The position numbers and the translations under genes are program-made. Shown piece by piece: positions 1 through 5,177 of a stretch of 30,647 bases of DNA. The stretch covers positions 1 to 30,647 of the forward strand of contig NZ_CALLVU010000013.1 of NCBI RefSeq assembly GCF_938015485.1, in the 5' to 3' direction. The notes beneath the pieces were generated by a model. The model did not search any database. It saw nothing but the letters and a program-made list of their open reading frames with translations, and was not told the DNA's origin. Numbering within the stretch: position 1 is the first letter of the stretch; each line of letters begins with the position of its first letter. The DNA comes from an uncultured Lachnoanaerobaculum sp. (lineage in GTDB: Bacteria > Bacillota > Clostridia > Lachnospirales > Lachnospiraceae).

Positions 1-84
1 GAAGACTACGAGGTAGATAGGGCCAAGATGTAAGTACAGCAATGTACTGAGTTGACGGTTACTAATAGGTCGAGGGTTTAACCA
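1..84 (+). rRNA. 23S ribosomal RNA, 3' end (partial)
   Basis: The sequence matches the conserved 3' terminus of bacterial 23S rRNA: a TGTAAGTACAGCAATGTACT-like helix, then GTACTAATAGGTCGAGGG-like text close to the consensus, ending in TTTAACC. The terminus was placed at about base 84 by analogy with Bacillus, where the RNA ends shortly after CTTAACC. Most of the gene is upstream of the window. No 5S gene is visible in the 109 bases before the tRNA. Confidence 0.93.
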
Positions 85-156
85 AAAGATAGGAAAATTT
101 ACGATTTGATATTTATATGATCGGAAGCATTTGGTAGGCAGTTTTGAAGATACATC

Positions 157-185
157 TTTACAAATATTTATTGTATTGATATAAT
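157..185 (+). promoter_or_regulatory. Promoter of tRNA-Gly
   Basis: TTTACA (157-162), a 17-base spacer and a perfect TATAAT (180-185) place a start site about 2 bases before the tRNA 5' end. The tRNA can therefore be transcribed independently of the rRNA operon. Confidence 0.7.
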
Positions 186-193
186 AAGCACAT

Positions 194-266
194 GCGCGAG
201 TGGCTCAGTTGGTGGAGTACGACCTTGCCAAGGTCGGGGTCGCGGGTTCGAGTCCCGTCTCGCGCT
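194..266 (+). tRNA. tRNA-Gly (GCC anticodon)
   Basis: A full cloverleaf can be drawn. The acceptor stem GCGCGAG (194-200) pairs with CTCGCGC (259-265), with discriminator T266. The D arm is GCTC/GAGT, the anticodon stem CGACC/GGTCG with loop TTGCCAA (anticodon GCC at 227-229), and the T arm carries GGTTCGAGTCC. CCA is not encoded. The convergent phage integrase starts its stop codon about 34 bases downstream, so this gene is the probable integration target. Confidence 0.97.
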
Positions 267-273
267 TAACTAA

Positions 274-301
274 AACCCTTGAGAAATCAAGGGTTCTTTT
301 T
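274..301 (+). terminator. Terminator after tRNA-Gly
   Basis: AACCCTTGA (274-282), loop GAAA, TCAAGGGTT (287-295), then CTTTTTAT. This is a perfect 9-bp stem followed by a T tract on the + strand. On the other strand the hairpin is followed by a short T-rich stretch, so it may also stop integrase transcripts. Confidence 0.85.
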
Positions 302-1334
302 ATTTGTGTGATATTTCGTGTTGCATATTTTTGATATGCTCCATAATTTTACTTGTAAATCTTTCGTTGTAGTCGTCCATAACTCCACGATAAATATTTT
401 TCAAAGTACCGTCCGACGCCCAACCGCCACGCTGCATGATATACACGTCCGGAACGCCTATCGCGTGCATCATGCTTGCCGCGTAATGCCTTAAATCATG
501 AAACCTGAAAGATTGTATCTCTAAACTCTTTAATATCTTTGCAAAGCGATGTGTGATTTGATTAGGGTTCAAATCTACAAGCTTGCCCGATGTAGGCAAC
601 TCTTTAATTATGTAGTCAGGCATATCTATATCACGCGTGCTTGATGTCGTCTTTGTAGTCTTTATAGTCCAGTCCTTGCCCTCTGTATATACAAGCGCTT
701 TAGTTATATGTATGATACTGCCTTCCACATCCTCTGCAGTCAAGGCACACACTTCAGACCGTCTGAGGGTGCCGAACGCCGCAAGGTATACAGCTATGAG
801 CATATCTCTATCTTTTTCTTTACAGTACTCTATGATAGCCTTTATATCTGCATCCGTAGGCACATATAGCCGTGGTTTTATCCTCTGTGGCAAGCTTATA
901 TTTATATGCAAGTTCGGGTAGTAAGCCTTAAGAACCGTATATAAGAAGCCATAGGCATTTTTTACAGTTTTTGGACTTCTACCGACCGCATAGGAATTTA
1001 CCCACCGCTGTATCAGATCCGGAGTAAATTTGCTTAAAGGAAGCCGCAAGTAGCCGTCAAAAGCATTATATATAAGCCGCTTATAATTTACTAAAGTAGT
1101 AGGCGATAAGATGTTAGACTTCATCGCGCAATAATTGCACATTGCACCTTCAAGCTTTATGTCTGAATTCTTAGAGGTGTCTACATTATCAAGCTTGTAG
1201 GCGGTGGCCATATGCTCCGCTTCCTTCTTTGTCTTTGCTGTGAAGGATTTATAATGCCTCCGCCCTTTGTCGTCCGTATAGTCATATATCTGACATCTGT
1301 AATTGCCTGAAGGCAGCTTCTTTGCTGTAGCCAT
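300..1334 (-). CDS. int: Tyrosine-family site-specific integrase
   Basis: This 344-aa protein is a phage/ICE-type tyrosine recombinase that would integrate the element at the adjacent tRNA-Gly. Residues 8-40 look like an AP2-type arm-binding domain (a GNYRCQIYDYTDDKGRRHYK-like three-strand sheet). Residues 60-150 are a SAM-like core-binding domain and 160-335 the catalytic domain. Catalytic residues are visible: R191 in TLRRSEV, a lysine in the 225-228 region, H279 and R282 in FHDLRHYAAS, W305 in the H/W position, and nucleophile Y315 in LKNIYRGV. Length and order are normal and nothing is missing. The start is supported by AAAGGAGG eight bases upstream. The gene faces the tRNA, the usual arrangement when attP lies beside int. 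No excisionase is recognisable nearby. Confidence 0.96.
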   Translation of the reverse strand: MATAKKLPSGNYRCQIYDYTDDKGRRHYKSFTAKTKKEAEHMATAYKLDNVDTSKNSDIKLEGAMCNYCAMKSNILSPTTLVNYKRLIYNAFDGYLRLPLSKFTPDLIQRWVNSYAVGRSPKTVKNAYGFLYTVLKAYYPNLHINISLPQRIKPRLYVPTDADIKAIIEYCKEKDRDMLIAVYLAAFGTLRRSEVCALTAEDVEGSIIHITKALVYTEGKDWTIKTTKTTSSTRDIDMPDYIIKELPTSGKLVDLNPNQITHRFAKILKSLEIQSFRFHDLRHYAASMMHAIGVPDVYIMQRGGWASDGTLKNIYRGVMDDYNERFTSKIMEHIKNMQHEISHK

Positions 1335-1363
1335 TTAGACCTCCTTTTTGAGTACAAAAATAA

Positions 1364-1379
1364 CACCTCTTGCGAGGTG
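1364..1379. repeat. Inverted repeat upstream of int
   Basis: CACCTC-TTGC-GAGGTG is a perfect 6-bp dyad 30 bases upstream of the int start. It covers the -35 box of the divergent small-RNA promoter, so a bound protein could affect both directions. Its role is inferred only. Confidence 0.5.
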
Positions 1380-1398
1380 CCCGCCTAAATGGTATAAT
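1370..1398 (+). promoter_or_regulatory. Promoter of integrase-linked small RNA
   Basis: TTGCGA (1370-1375), 17-base spacer, TATAAT (1393-1398). It points away from int into a 90-base region with no reading frame that ends in a terminator, which argues for a non-coding transcript. Confidence 0.6.
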
Positions 1399-1404
1399 TA
1401 TATT

Positions 1405-1487
1405 GCTCTGAAAATATACATAGGCACGGCCACGCAAGTGGCTAATCCTTGAGAATCTCCGTATTGGCGTGCGGGGGTTCTTTTTTA
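1405..1487 (+). ncRNA. Putative structured small RNA with pseudoknot potential
   Basis: The transcript expected from the promoter at 1370-1398 would be about 80 nt. It contains GCCAC-GCAA-GTGGC (1429-1442), a 5-bp stem capped by a GNRA tetraloop. It ends in a terminator: GAATCTCC (1453-1460) pairs with GGGGGTTC (1473-1480) using two G-U pairs, followed by TTTTTT. GCACG (1424-1428) is complementary to CGTGC (1468-1472) inside the terminator loop, so a pseudoknot or an alternative fold is possible. No open reading frame of note lies inside. I do not recognise a named RNA family. The start is estimated from the -10 box. Confidence 0.5.
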
Positions 1488-1492
1488 TTTTG

Positions 1493-1526
1493 AACTACCG
1501 AAAAAGCCTCGGTAGTTGAACTTTTT
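1493..1526 (+). terminator. Second + strand hairpin/terminator
   Basis: AACTACCGA (1493-1501), loop AAAAGCC, TCGGTAGTT (1509-1517), followed by GAACTTTTTCATTTTT. The T-rich side is on the + strand, so it backs up the small-RNA terminator. In the minus direction the flank is A-rich, so it is not a good terminator for the lipoprotein gene. Confidence 0.6.
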
Positions 1527-1546
1527 CATTTTTGGAAATGGTTGAG

Positions 1547-1567
1547 CTTGTTCCAATATAGAACAAG
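1547..1567. repeat. Inverted repeat downstream of lipoprotein gene
   Basis: CTTGTTC-CAATATA-GAACAAG is a perfect 7-bp dyad 23 bases beyond the lipoprotein stop codon. No T tract follows on the minus strand, so it may be an RNA 3'-end stabiliser or a weak terminator. Confidence 0.4.
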
Positions 1568-1589
1568 TTCTTTCTATTTTGGAAATAAC

Positions 1590-2054
1590 TTATTTTTGTA
1601 GGACATTTCCTTCATATGCGAAGTACTTGCCTGCTCCGTCGTCTTTTATCATAGACTTATCAAATGTTGCGTGGCCTTGCTCACCGAAGTCAAGTGTTAC
1701 AGTATCCCACAAATTATAGTAGCTTTCATCTAAAGAAAGTATAGGGTCTGTAATCTCAGATACAGAAGTCTCAGCCACCGCGTCGAGTGGGAATTGACCG
1801 TTGTACTTGCTTAGATCCACGCTGATATACAAGTCCTTATCCTTCATTTCTACACTTTTTACAGACGTGCCGGGCGTCATGTAGTCGGGCAGCATTTCTT
1901 GTACTTTAGCGACTAAATCGCTTTCGGCAGCAGCTGCAGTTGTAGACTCTACTGTAGCTTCAGTACTACTTGCAGTACTCTCGTTTGATGCAGCAGCTCC
2001 GCCACATCCTGTAAGCGCCATGGCTATAGCCACGGCTATCAATTCTTTTTTCAT
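1590..2054 (-). CDS. Small secreted lipoprotein (prophage cargo)
   Basis: The 154-aa product begins MKKELIAVAIAMALTGCGG, a typical lipoprotein signal peptide with lipobox LTGC, so Cys16 should be lipidated and the protein anchored outside the membrane. A Ser/Thr/Ala/Glu-rich linker (about residues 20-45) leads to a roughly 110-residue beta-rich domain of no family I recognise. The start was set at the internal ATG because GGAGG lies six bases before it; an in-frame ATG four codons earlier overlaps this ribosome site. It lies between int and the repressor on the int strand, a usual position for lysogenic-conversion genes, and needs no other phage gene. A host-surface role is inference. Confidence 0.8.
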   Translation of the reverse strand: MKKELIAVAIAMALTGCGGAAASNESTASSTEATVESTTAAAAESDLVAKVQEMLPDYMTPGTSVKSVEMKDKDLYISVDLSKYNGQFPLDAVAETSVSEITDPILSLDESYYNLWDTVTLDFGEQGHATFDKSMIKDDGAGKYFAYEGNVLQK

Positions 2055-2100
2055 ATGTTCCTCCAAATAAATTTATATAATTCCACCTTGCAAAAAGTTA

Positions 2101-2129
2101 TTGACATTCGAACATATATTCGATATATT
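2101..2129 (+). promoter_or_regulatory. SOS-type promoter of the 36-aa gene
   Basis: TTGACA (2101-2106), 17-base spacer, TATATT (2124-2129). The spacer contains CGAACATATATTCG (2109-2122), which differs at one base from the Gram-positive LexA/DinR consensus CGAACRNRYGTTCG. LexA bound there would block RNA polymerase, and DNA damage would open the promoter. Confidence 0.65.
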
Positions 2130-2155
2130 TAACCTACATGCAGGAGGGAAAAAAC

Positions 2156-2266
2156 ATGGACGATAAGGAAGAATTTAAGGAGTTATGTAGATTATTATTA
2201 CTTGCCAATCGCAGACATATAAGATTACTAATTATATATCTGAAGAAAATGCTCGGGGCTGACTGA
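2156..2266 (+). CDS. 36-aa putative SOS-induced peptide
   Basis: A small gene: ATG at 2156 preceded by AGGAGGG at a nine-base spacing, 36 codons, stop at 2264. The product is an acidic N-terminus (MDDKEEF) followed by a leucine/isoleucine-rich amphipathic stretch with basic residues (NRRHIRLLIIYLKKML), probably one or two helices. It has its own LexA-boxed promoter and its own terminator, which overlaps the last codons, so it is a complete one-gene unit. It converges on the repressor gene, whose stop codon is three bases away. Position and control suggest an antirepressor or induction peptide acting on that repressor; this is inference. Too small for family assignment; a membrane-active peptide is an alternative. 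Confidence 0.6.
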   Translation: MDDKEEFKELCRLLLLANRRHIRLLIIYLKKMLGAD

Positions 2267-2281
2267 TGTCAGTCTTTTTTA
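2257..2281 (+). terminator. Terminator of the 36-aa gene
   Basis: GGCTGAC (2257-2263), loop TGAT, GTCAGTC (2268-2274), then TTTTTTATTTT. The stem includes the stop codon. On the minus strand the same hairpin lies at the end of the repressor gene. Confidence 0.8.
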
Positions 2282-2652
2282 TTTTCCCCTATATTGGAAG
2301 CCATATCTACAATAATCTTCTCTAAAACATTCCACTCTTCCTCATTCAGCTTTGATATAGCTGATATAAAACGCTTCTTAAATGTATTAGAAGTGTCCCA
2401 CTGTATTTCACCGATGAACGAGATTATTTCTTCATCTAATGTCATATCTTTAAACATTTCGCCCGTGCCGGTTCTAAGCCACTCTTCGTTGACATTAAAT
2501 TCACGGCAAATCGCCAGAATGTTTGAGTCGCTCAATCCGTTGCGCCCTCTTTCTATATCGGAGATAGCCGAGCGAGTAACTCCGATTTTTTCACCGAATT
2601 TTTCACCTGATAGCCCCAAGGCTTTTCTAAGTTCTTTTACTCTTTCTCCCAT
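2269..2652 (-). CDS. XRE-family prophage repressor without peptidase domain
   Basis: This 127-aa protein has an N-terminal helix-turn-helix (residues 1-60: KELRKALGLSGEKFGEKIGV then TRSAISDIERGRNGLS), the standard connector NEEWLRTGTGEMF, and a helical C-terminal half ending ISKLNEEEWNVLEKIIVDM that is probably for oligomerisation. It is the CI-type lysogeny repressor by position. There is no S24/LexA-type peptidase, so it cannot self-cleave during SOS. The ATG at 2652 is preceded by AAAGGAGG at six bases; the longer upstream frame has no domain content. Its promoter (2689-2717, minus) faces the early promoter with two operators between or inside them. No metalloprotease partner (ImmA) is seen in this window. 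Confidence 0.9.
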   Translation of the reverse strand: MGERVKELRKALGLSGEKFGEKIGVTRSAISDIERGRNGLSDSNILAICREFNVNEEWLRTGTGEMFKDMTLDEEIISFIGEIQWDTSNTFKKRFISAISKLNEEEWNVLEKIIVDMASNIGENKKD

Positions 2653-2688
2653 TATACCTCCTTTCCAAATCCATTTTCTTATATTCAC

Positions 2689-2717
2689 AGTATATAGGGA
2701 ATAAAAATAAAAGTCAA
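2689..2717 (-). promoter_or_regulatory. Repressor promoter (PRM-like)
   Basis: On the minus strand: TTGACT (2717-2712), 17-base spacer, TATACT (2694-2689). The start site would lie about 30 bases before the repressor ATG. Its -35 is 31 bases from the -35 of the divergent early promoter. Confidence 0.75.
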
Positions 2718-2726
2718 GAAAAAAGT

Positions 2727-2738
2727 TCGCAAAAACGA
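2727..2738. promoter_or_regulatory. Candidate repressor operator O1
   Basis: TCGCAAAAACGA lies between the two divergent -35 boxes. It matches the reverse complement of the 2758-2769 site at 10 of 12 bases (shared TCGnnAAAACGA). The pair also shows as the inverted repeat AAAACGAC/GTCGTTTT (2732-2739/2757-2764). Confidence 0.55.
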
Positions 2739-2748
2739 CAAAAAACCA

Positions 2749-2777
2749 TTGACAAAGTCGTTTTAACGATGTATTAT
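2749..2777 (+). promoter_or_regulatory. Early lytic promoter (PR-like)
   Basis: TTGACA (2749-2754), 17-base spacer, TATTAT (2772-2777). A candidate operator fills the spacer. It would drive the rightward early genes starting at 2815. Confidence 0.85.
2758..2769. promoter_or_regulatory. Candidate repressor operator O2
   Basis: TCGTT-TT-AACGA is a dyad between the -35 and -10 of the early promoter, so occupancy would directly block polymerase. Related to O1 in inverted orientation, 31 bp centre to centre (about three helical turns, same face). Confidence 0.55.
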
Positions 2778-2814
2778 GTACGCATAACCAACAAAAACAT
2801 GAAGGAGAACAAAA

Positions 2815-3033
2815 ATGAAGAGGTTTGAAGTAGGAAAGACTTACACAGATTTCATAAAAGCAAGATTTGAGGTAATAAGCAGAACAGAAAAAACAGTTCA
2901 ATTTTTTGTAAAAAAAGGAAATGGATACCTTGAAGCAGGTAAAACCTATAGAAAGAAAATATGCAGGTACCACAACGATTATGAATCTGTTTATGGAACA
3001 GACTGGGGCATACATGCAATATCTGAGATTTAA
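2815..3033 (+). CDS. Small conserved phage protein, first early gene
   Basis: A 72-aa basic protein beginning MKRFEVGKTYTDFIKARFEV, with a predominantly beta pattern and aromatic residues (YRKKICRYHNDYESVYGTDW). Proteins starting KFEVGKTY are common in Firmicutes mobile elements, with unknown function. It sits where cro usually sits, directly under the early promoter, but has no helix-turn-helix. Start supported by AAGGAG nine bases upstream. Confidence 0.8.
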   Translation: MKRFEVGKTYTDFIKARFEVISRTEKTVQFFVKKGNGYLEAGKTYRKKICRYHNDYESVYGTDWGIHAISEI

Positions 3034-3037
3034 AAGT

Positions 3038-3067
3038 AGGGGGCGCAAAGCTCCGCCCCTTACGGGG
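3038..3067 (+). other. Two mutually exclusive hairpins
   Basis: GGGGCG (3040-3045) can pair with CGCCCC (3054-3059), or the same CCCC (3056-3059) can pair with GGGG (3064-3067) over loop TTAC. There is no T tract, so this is not an ordinary terminator. It lies between the first two early genes and could be an RNA switch or processing site. Confidence 0.4.
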
Positions 3068-3082
3068 TAGAAAGGAGTAAAG

Positions 3083-3235
3083 ATGACAAAGAAAGATACA
3101 AAGAGGATAGTAACGATATTAAAAGCTACACTGCCAAAACTTAGTCAGGAAAAGCAAGAATACTTGTTAGGCCTTGCAGAAGGCATGGAGATGGCAAGAG
3201 TGATTGCGGAGGATAAAGAAGAAAAGGCAAGCTGA
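3083..3235 (+). CDS. 50-aa small phage protein
   Basis: ATG at 3083 with AAAGGAG upstream, 50 codons, stop at 3233. The sequence is helical: a basic N-terminus (MTKKDTKRIVTILKATLPKL) then SQEKQEYLLGLAEGMEMARV. Similar 'S-x-E-x-Q-x-x-L-x-x-A-E-G' short proteins are common beside repressor genes in Clostridia prophages; function unknown. The reading frame, ribosome site and operon position support it as real. Confidence 0.65.
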   Translation: MTKKDTKRIVTILKATLPKLSQEKQEYLLGLAEGMEMARVIAEDKEEKAS

Positions 3236-3280
3236 TAGAAAAAAAGGATGATAATTGAAAATTAAAGGAGAAAAAGGGAA

Positions 3281-3940
3281 ATGGAAAGTAACGGATGTTT
3301 TGTATATGCAAATGGATTTGTAGGTTTGTGCGTAGAAAGATGCGAGTATCACGGCTTTTATATCGAGCCGGGCATGATAGTAGTAGATAAGAACTTGGCA
3401 AGAGAGGCCTTTGGTATTGTACATCTTGAAGATGATGTAATCGTATCTTATAAGGGTGCATATGATGACTGCTTTGGGATATGGGCAAAAGTAGAAGGCA
3501 ACTATAAGAGGATGGAGAGATATATAGTTTCACATTTGAACGAACTGGCGGCGGATCTGGAAGAGATAATCGCTGTGTGCGGTCAAAAAGATATAGACGA
3601 GTTTATCTGTGACAGGCTTATCGACTCAGATATCTACACGGGCGAAGGTTTCAGAATCACTTACGAAGAGCCGGGCGACAAGTGCAATGACGGCGGAAAG
3701 TATGGCCGCTATATAGATTTTAGAAAAACGGAAATCCCAGGACTCTATGATGTGGAAAGCTGGACTACCTGCGATTTTGATAGCTGCGGCACAGGTTTCG
3801 AAGGCTTTGAGTGGCTGACTGAAAGAAGTGCCGAATGGTGGAAGAGTAGGGGCATCTATTCAGAAGACCTGAAGAAGCACAGCAAAAGAGCTGTGGCCAT
3901 GAGAGTGATTAAGGAGATATTAGAAAGGGAGGAAAAATAA
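3281..3940 (+). CDS. Hypothetical early phage protein (219 aa)
   Basis: I do not recognise the family. The protein is acidic, with an N-terminal beta-rich part (residues 1-75) containing two cysteines in FVGLCVERCEYHGFY, and a C-terminal part rich in aromatic and acidic residues (DVESWTTCDFDSCGTGFEGF, then EWWKSRG). The last 30 residues are basic and helical. The ATG at 3281 has AAAGGAG upstream at a good distance. The stop is directly followed by the next start (TAA-ATG), so the two genes are in one operon and probably translationally coupled. Confidence 0.75.
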   Translation: MESNGCFVYANGFVGLCVERCEYHGFYIEPGMIVVDKNLAREAFGIVHLEDDVIVSYKGAYDDCFGIWAKVEGNYKRMERYIVSHLNELAADLEEIIAVCGQKDIDEFICDRLIDSDIYTGEGFRITYEEPGDKCNDGGKYGRYIDFRKTEIPGLYDVESWTTCDFDSCGTGFEGFEWLTERSAEWWKSRGIYSEDLKKHSKRAVAMRVIKEILEREEK

Positions 3941-4522
3941 ATGAAATTTAAGATTTTTGATTATGCAGGTAGAGAAGTGATTGTGGATGCAGGCGATAAG
4001 GAGATTCGTCAAATCCGTGTTGAAGAAGTCACAGGAGATGAGGTGATTGAAATTGAATATGTAGATGGAAGCATTGAGGAGTTCGACAGTGGAATATGCA
4101 GATTAACCGATTTCCGTGATGGCGCTTATAGGGTTGCGGGAGATGATTTGAAAAAGTGGCTAGCTGACAGAGCTGTTATTGATATAGAGACGAGAATAAT
4201 CAATCTGACTCCACACGCAATAAACATTGTGGACAAAGATGGAAACAAAATTGTTGATTTGCCCTCTGAAGGAGAGGCAAGGGCGGTACAAACAAATATC
4301 AGTATTGGAAGCTTAGGAGATATACCGCTTGTAAAAACAGAATTTGGTGAGCCTATAGGCTTACCGGAACCTACAGAAAATACATTTTATGTAGTCTCTG
4401 CGATTACCGCCAATGCAGCAAAGCAAGCAGGTAGAAGTATTGATGACTTACTGCTTACAGCCGAAACTGTGAGAAATGAAAAGAACCAAATCATAGGATG
4501 CAAGGCCTTGGCAAAAATATAA
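3941..4522 (+). CDS. Two-domain protein: phage N-module fused to an 'LTPHAINI' domain
   Basis: A 193-aa protein of two parts. Residues 1-75 are clearly related to the separate gene at 14917-15213: both begin MKF-I-DY and share VxGDE-I-I-Y-DGS and DGxYxxxGDxLxKW. Residues about 87-193 (IINLTPHAINIVDKDGNKIV to the end) belong to a family of stand-alone phage and actinobacterial proteins that start with LTPHxI and carry FYVVSAITANAA and a final RNEKNQIIGC motif; the function is unknown to me. Directly joined to the preceding gene. The fusion looks natural: no frame break is seen between the two halves. Possible roles, including nucleotide binding, are unproven. Confidence 0.75.
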   Translation: MKFKIFDYAGREVIVDAGDKEIRQIRVEEVTGDEVIEIEYVDGSIEEFDSGICRLTDFRDGAYRVAGDDLKKWLADRAVIDIETRIINLTPHAINIVDKDGNKIVDLPSEGEARAVQTNISIGSLGDIPLVKTEFGEPIGLPEPTENTFYVVSAITANAAKQAGRSIDDLLLTAETVRNEKNQIIGCKALAKI

Positions 4523-4546
4523 GAAAAGACATTTGAGGAGGAAACT

Positions 4547-5164
4547 GTGGCTGAATTGACCAAAACAGAAATAGATAAAACCGAGGTTTTATCAGTGTAC
4601 AGATGGTTGGACGCTGATAATATAAATCCTTTTGAAGTACTAGAGTACAACCCTGAAGATAAAGGGTTGTATACAGTAAAAATTGTGAAAGATGACGAGC
4701 ATAAATGTTATAGACAAGTGCTTTCTACCAAGGTCGGTGAAGCTGTATCCGAATTAAATAAGCGCGGACAGTGGATTGAGAGACACCACTATGATGGATA
4801 TTTTAGGATGCTAGACAATAGAGTTTATAAAGTAGAACTCTACGATACATCACGCAACGGAAGAAACAAGCCTTTCAAGCTTGAGGCTGCGTGGGCTAAG
4901 CAGAACTACAATCGCCACTTACAGCCTACGGGGCTAGTAAGGGTGTATGGCTTCGACAGTGAAGATACACCTTATGGATATGAGGAGGCTTTCACGCCAA
5001 AGAGGTGGGAAATTGCATATACCACCATGGGTGATGTGATGATGGGTGACAACAAATATGGTCTGCTTATAAAAAACGGCAAACCCACCCTCGGACCAAA
5101 CGAGGGCTACTGGACAGTCACATTTTGGGAAGAGGCAAAAAAGAAATTTAATATAGTGGAATAG
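4547..5164 (+). CDS. Hypothetical early phage protein (205 aa)
   Basis: No family recognised. It starts with GTG at 4547, justified by GAGGAGG five bases before it; no ATG lies nearby in frame. The sequence is mixed alpha/beta with many aromatic residues (QWIERHHYDGYFRMLDNRVY, YGYEEAFTPKRWEIAYTTM) and ends in a basic helix. There are no signal peptide or membrane segments. It sits between the LTPH fusion gene and the antirepressor in the same early operon. Confidence 0.72.
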   Translation: MAELTKTEIDKTEVLSVYRWLDADNINPFEVLEYNPEDKGLYTVKIVKDDEHKCYRQVLSTKVGEAVSELNKRGQWIERHHYDGYFRMLDNRVYKVELYDTSRNGRNKPFKLEAAWAKQNYNRHLQPTGLVRVYGFDSEDTPYGYEEAFTPKRWEIAYTTMGDVMMGDNKYGLLIKNGKPTLGPNEGYWTVTFWEEAKKKFNIVE

Positions 5165-5177
5165 AAAGGAAGGGAAT

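Noticed and set aside
637..921. Open frame on the + strand inside int
   Set aside because: It is the opposite strand of a clear integrase gene with all catalytic residues, has no ribosome site, and its product has no recognisable feature.
2653..3048. Upstream extension of the repressor to 259 aa
   Set aside because: The extension is Phe/Cys/Tyr-rich nonsense, runs through the promoter/operator region and the 2815 gene on the other strand, and the ATG at 2652 has a perfect ribosome site.
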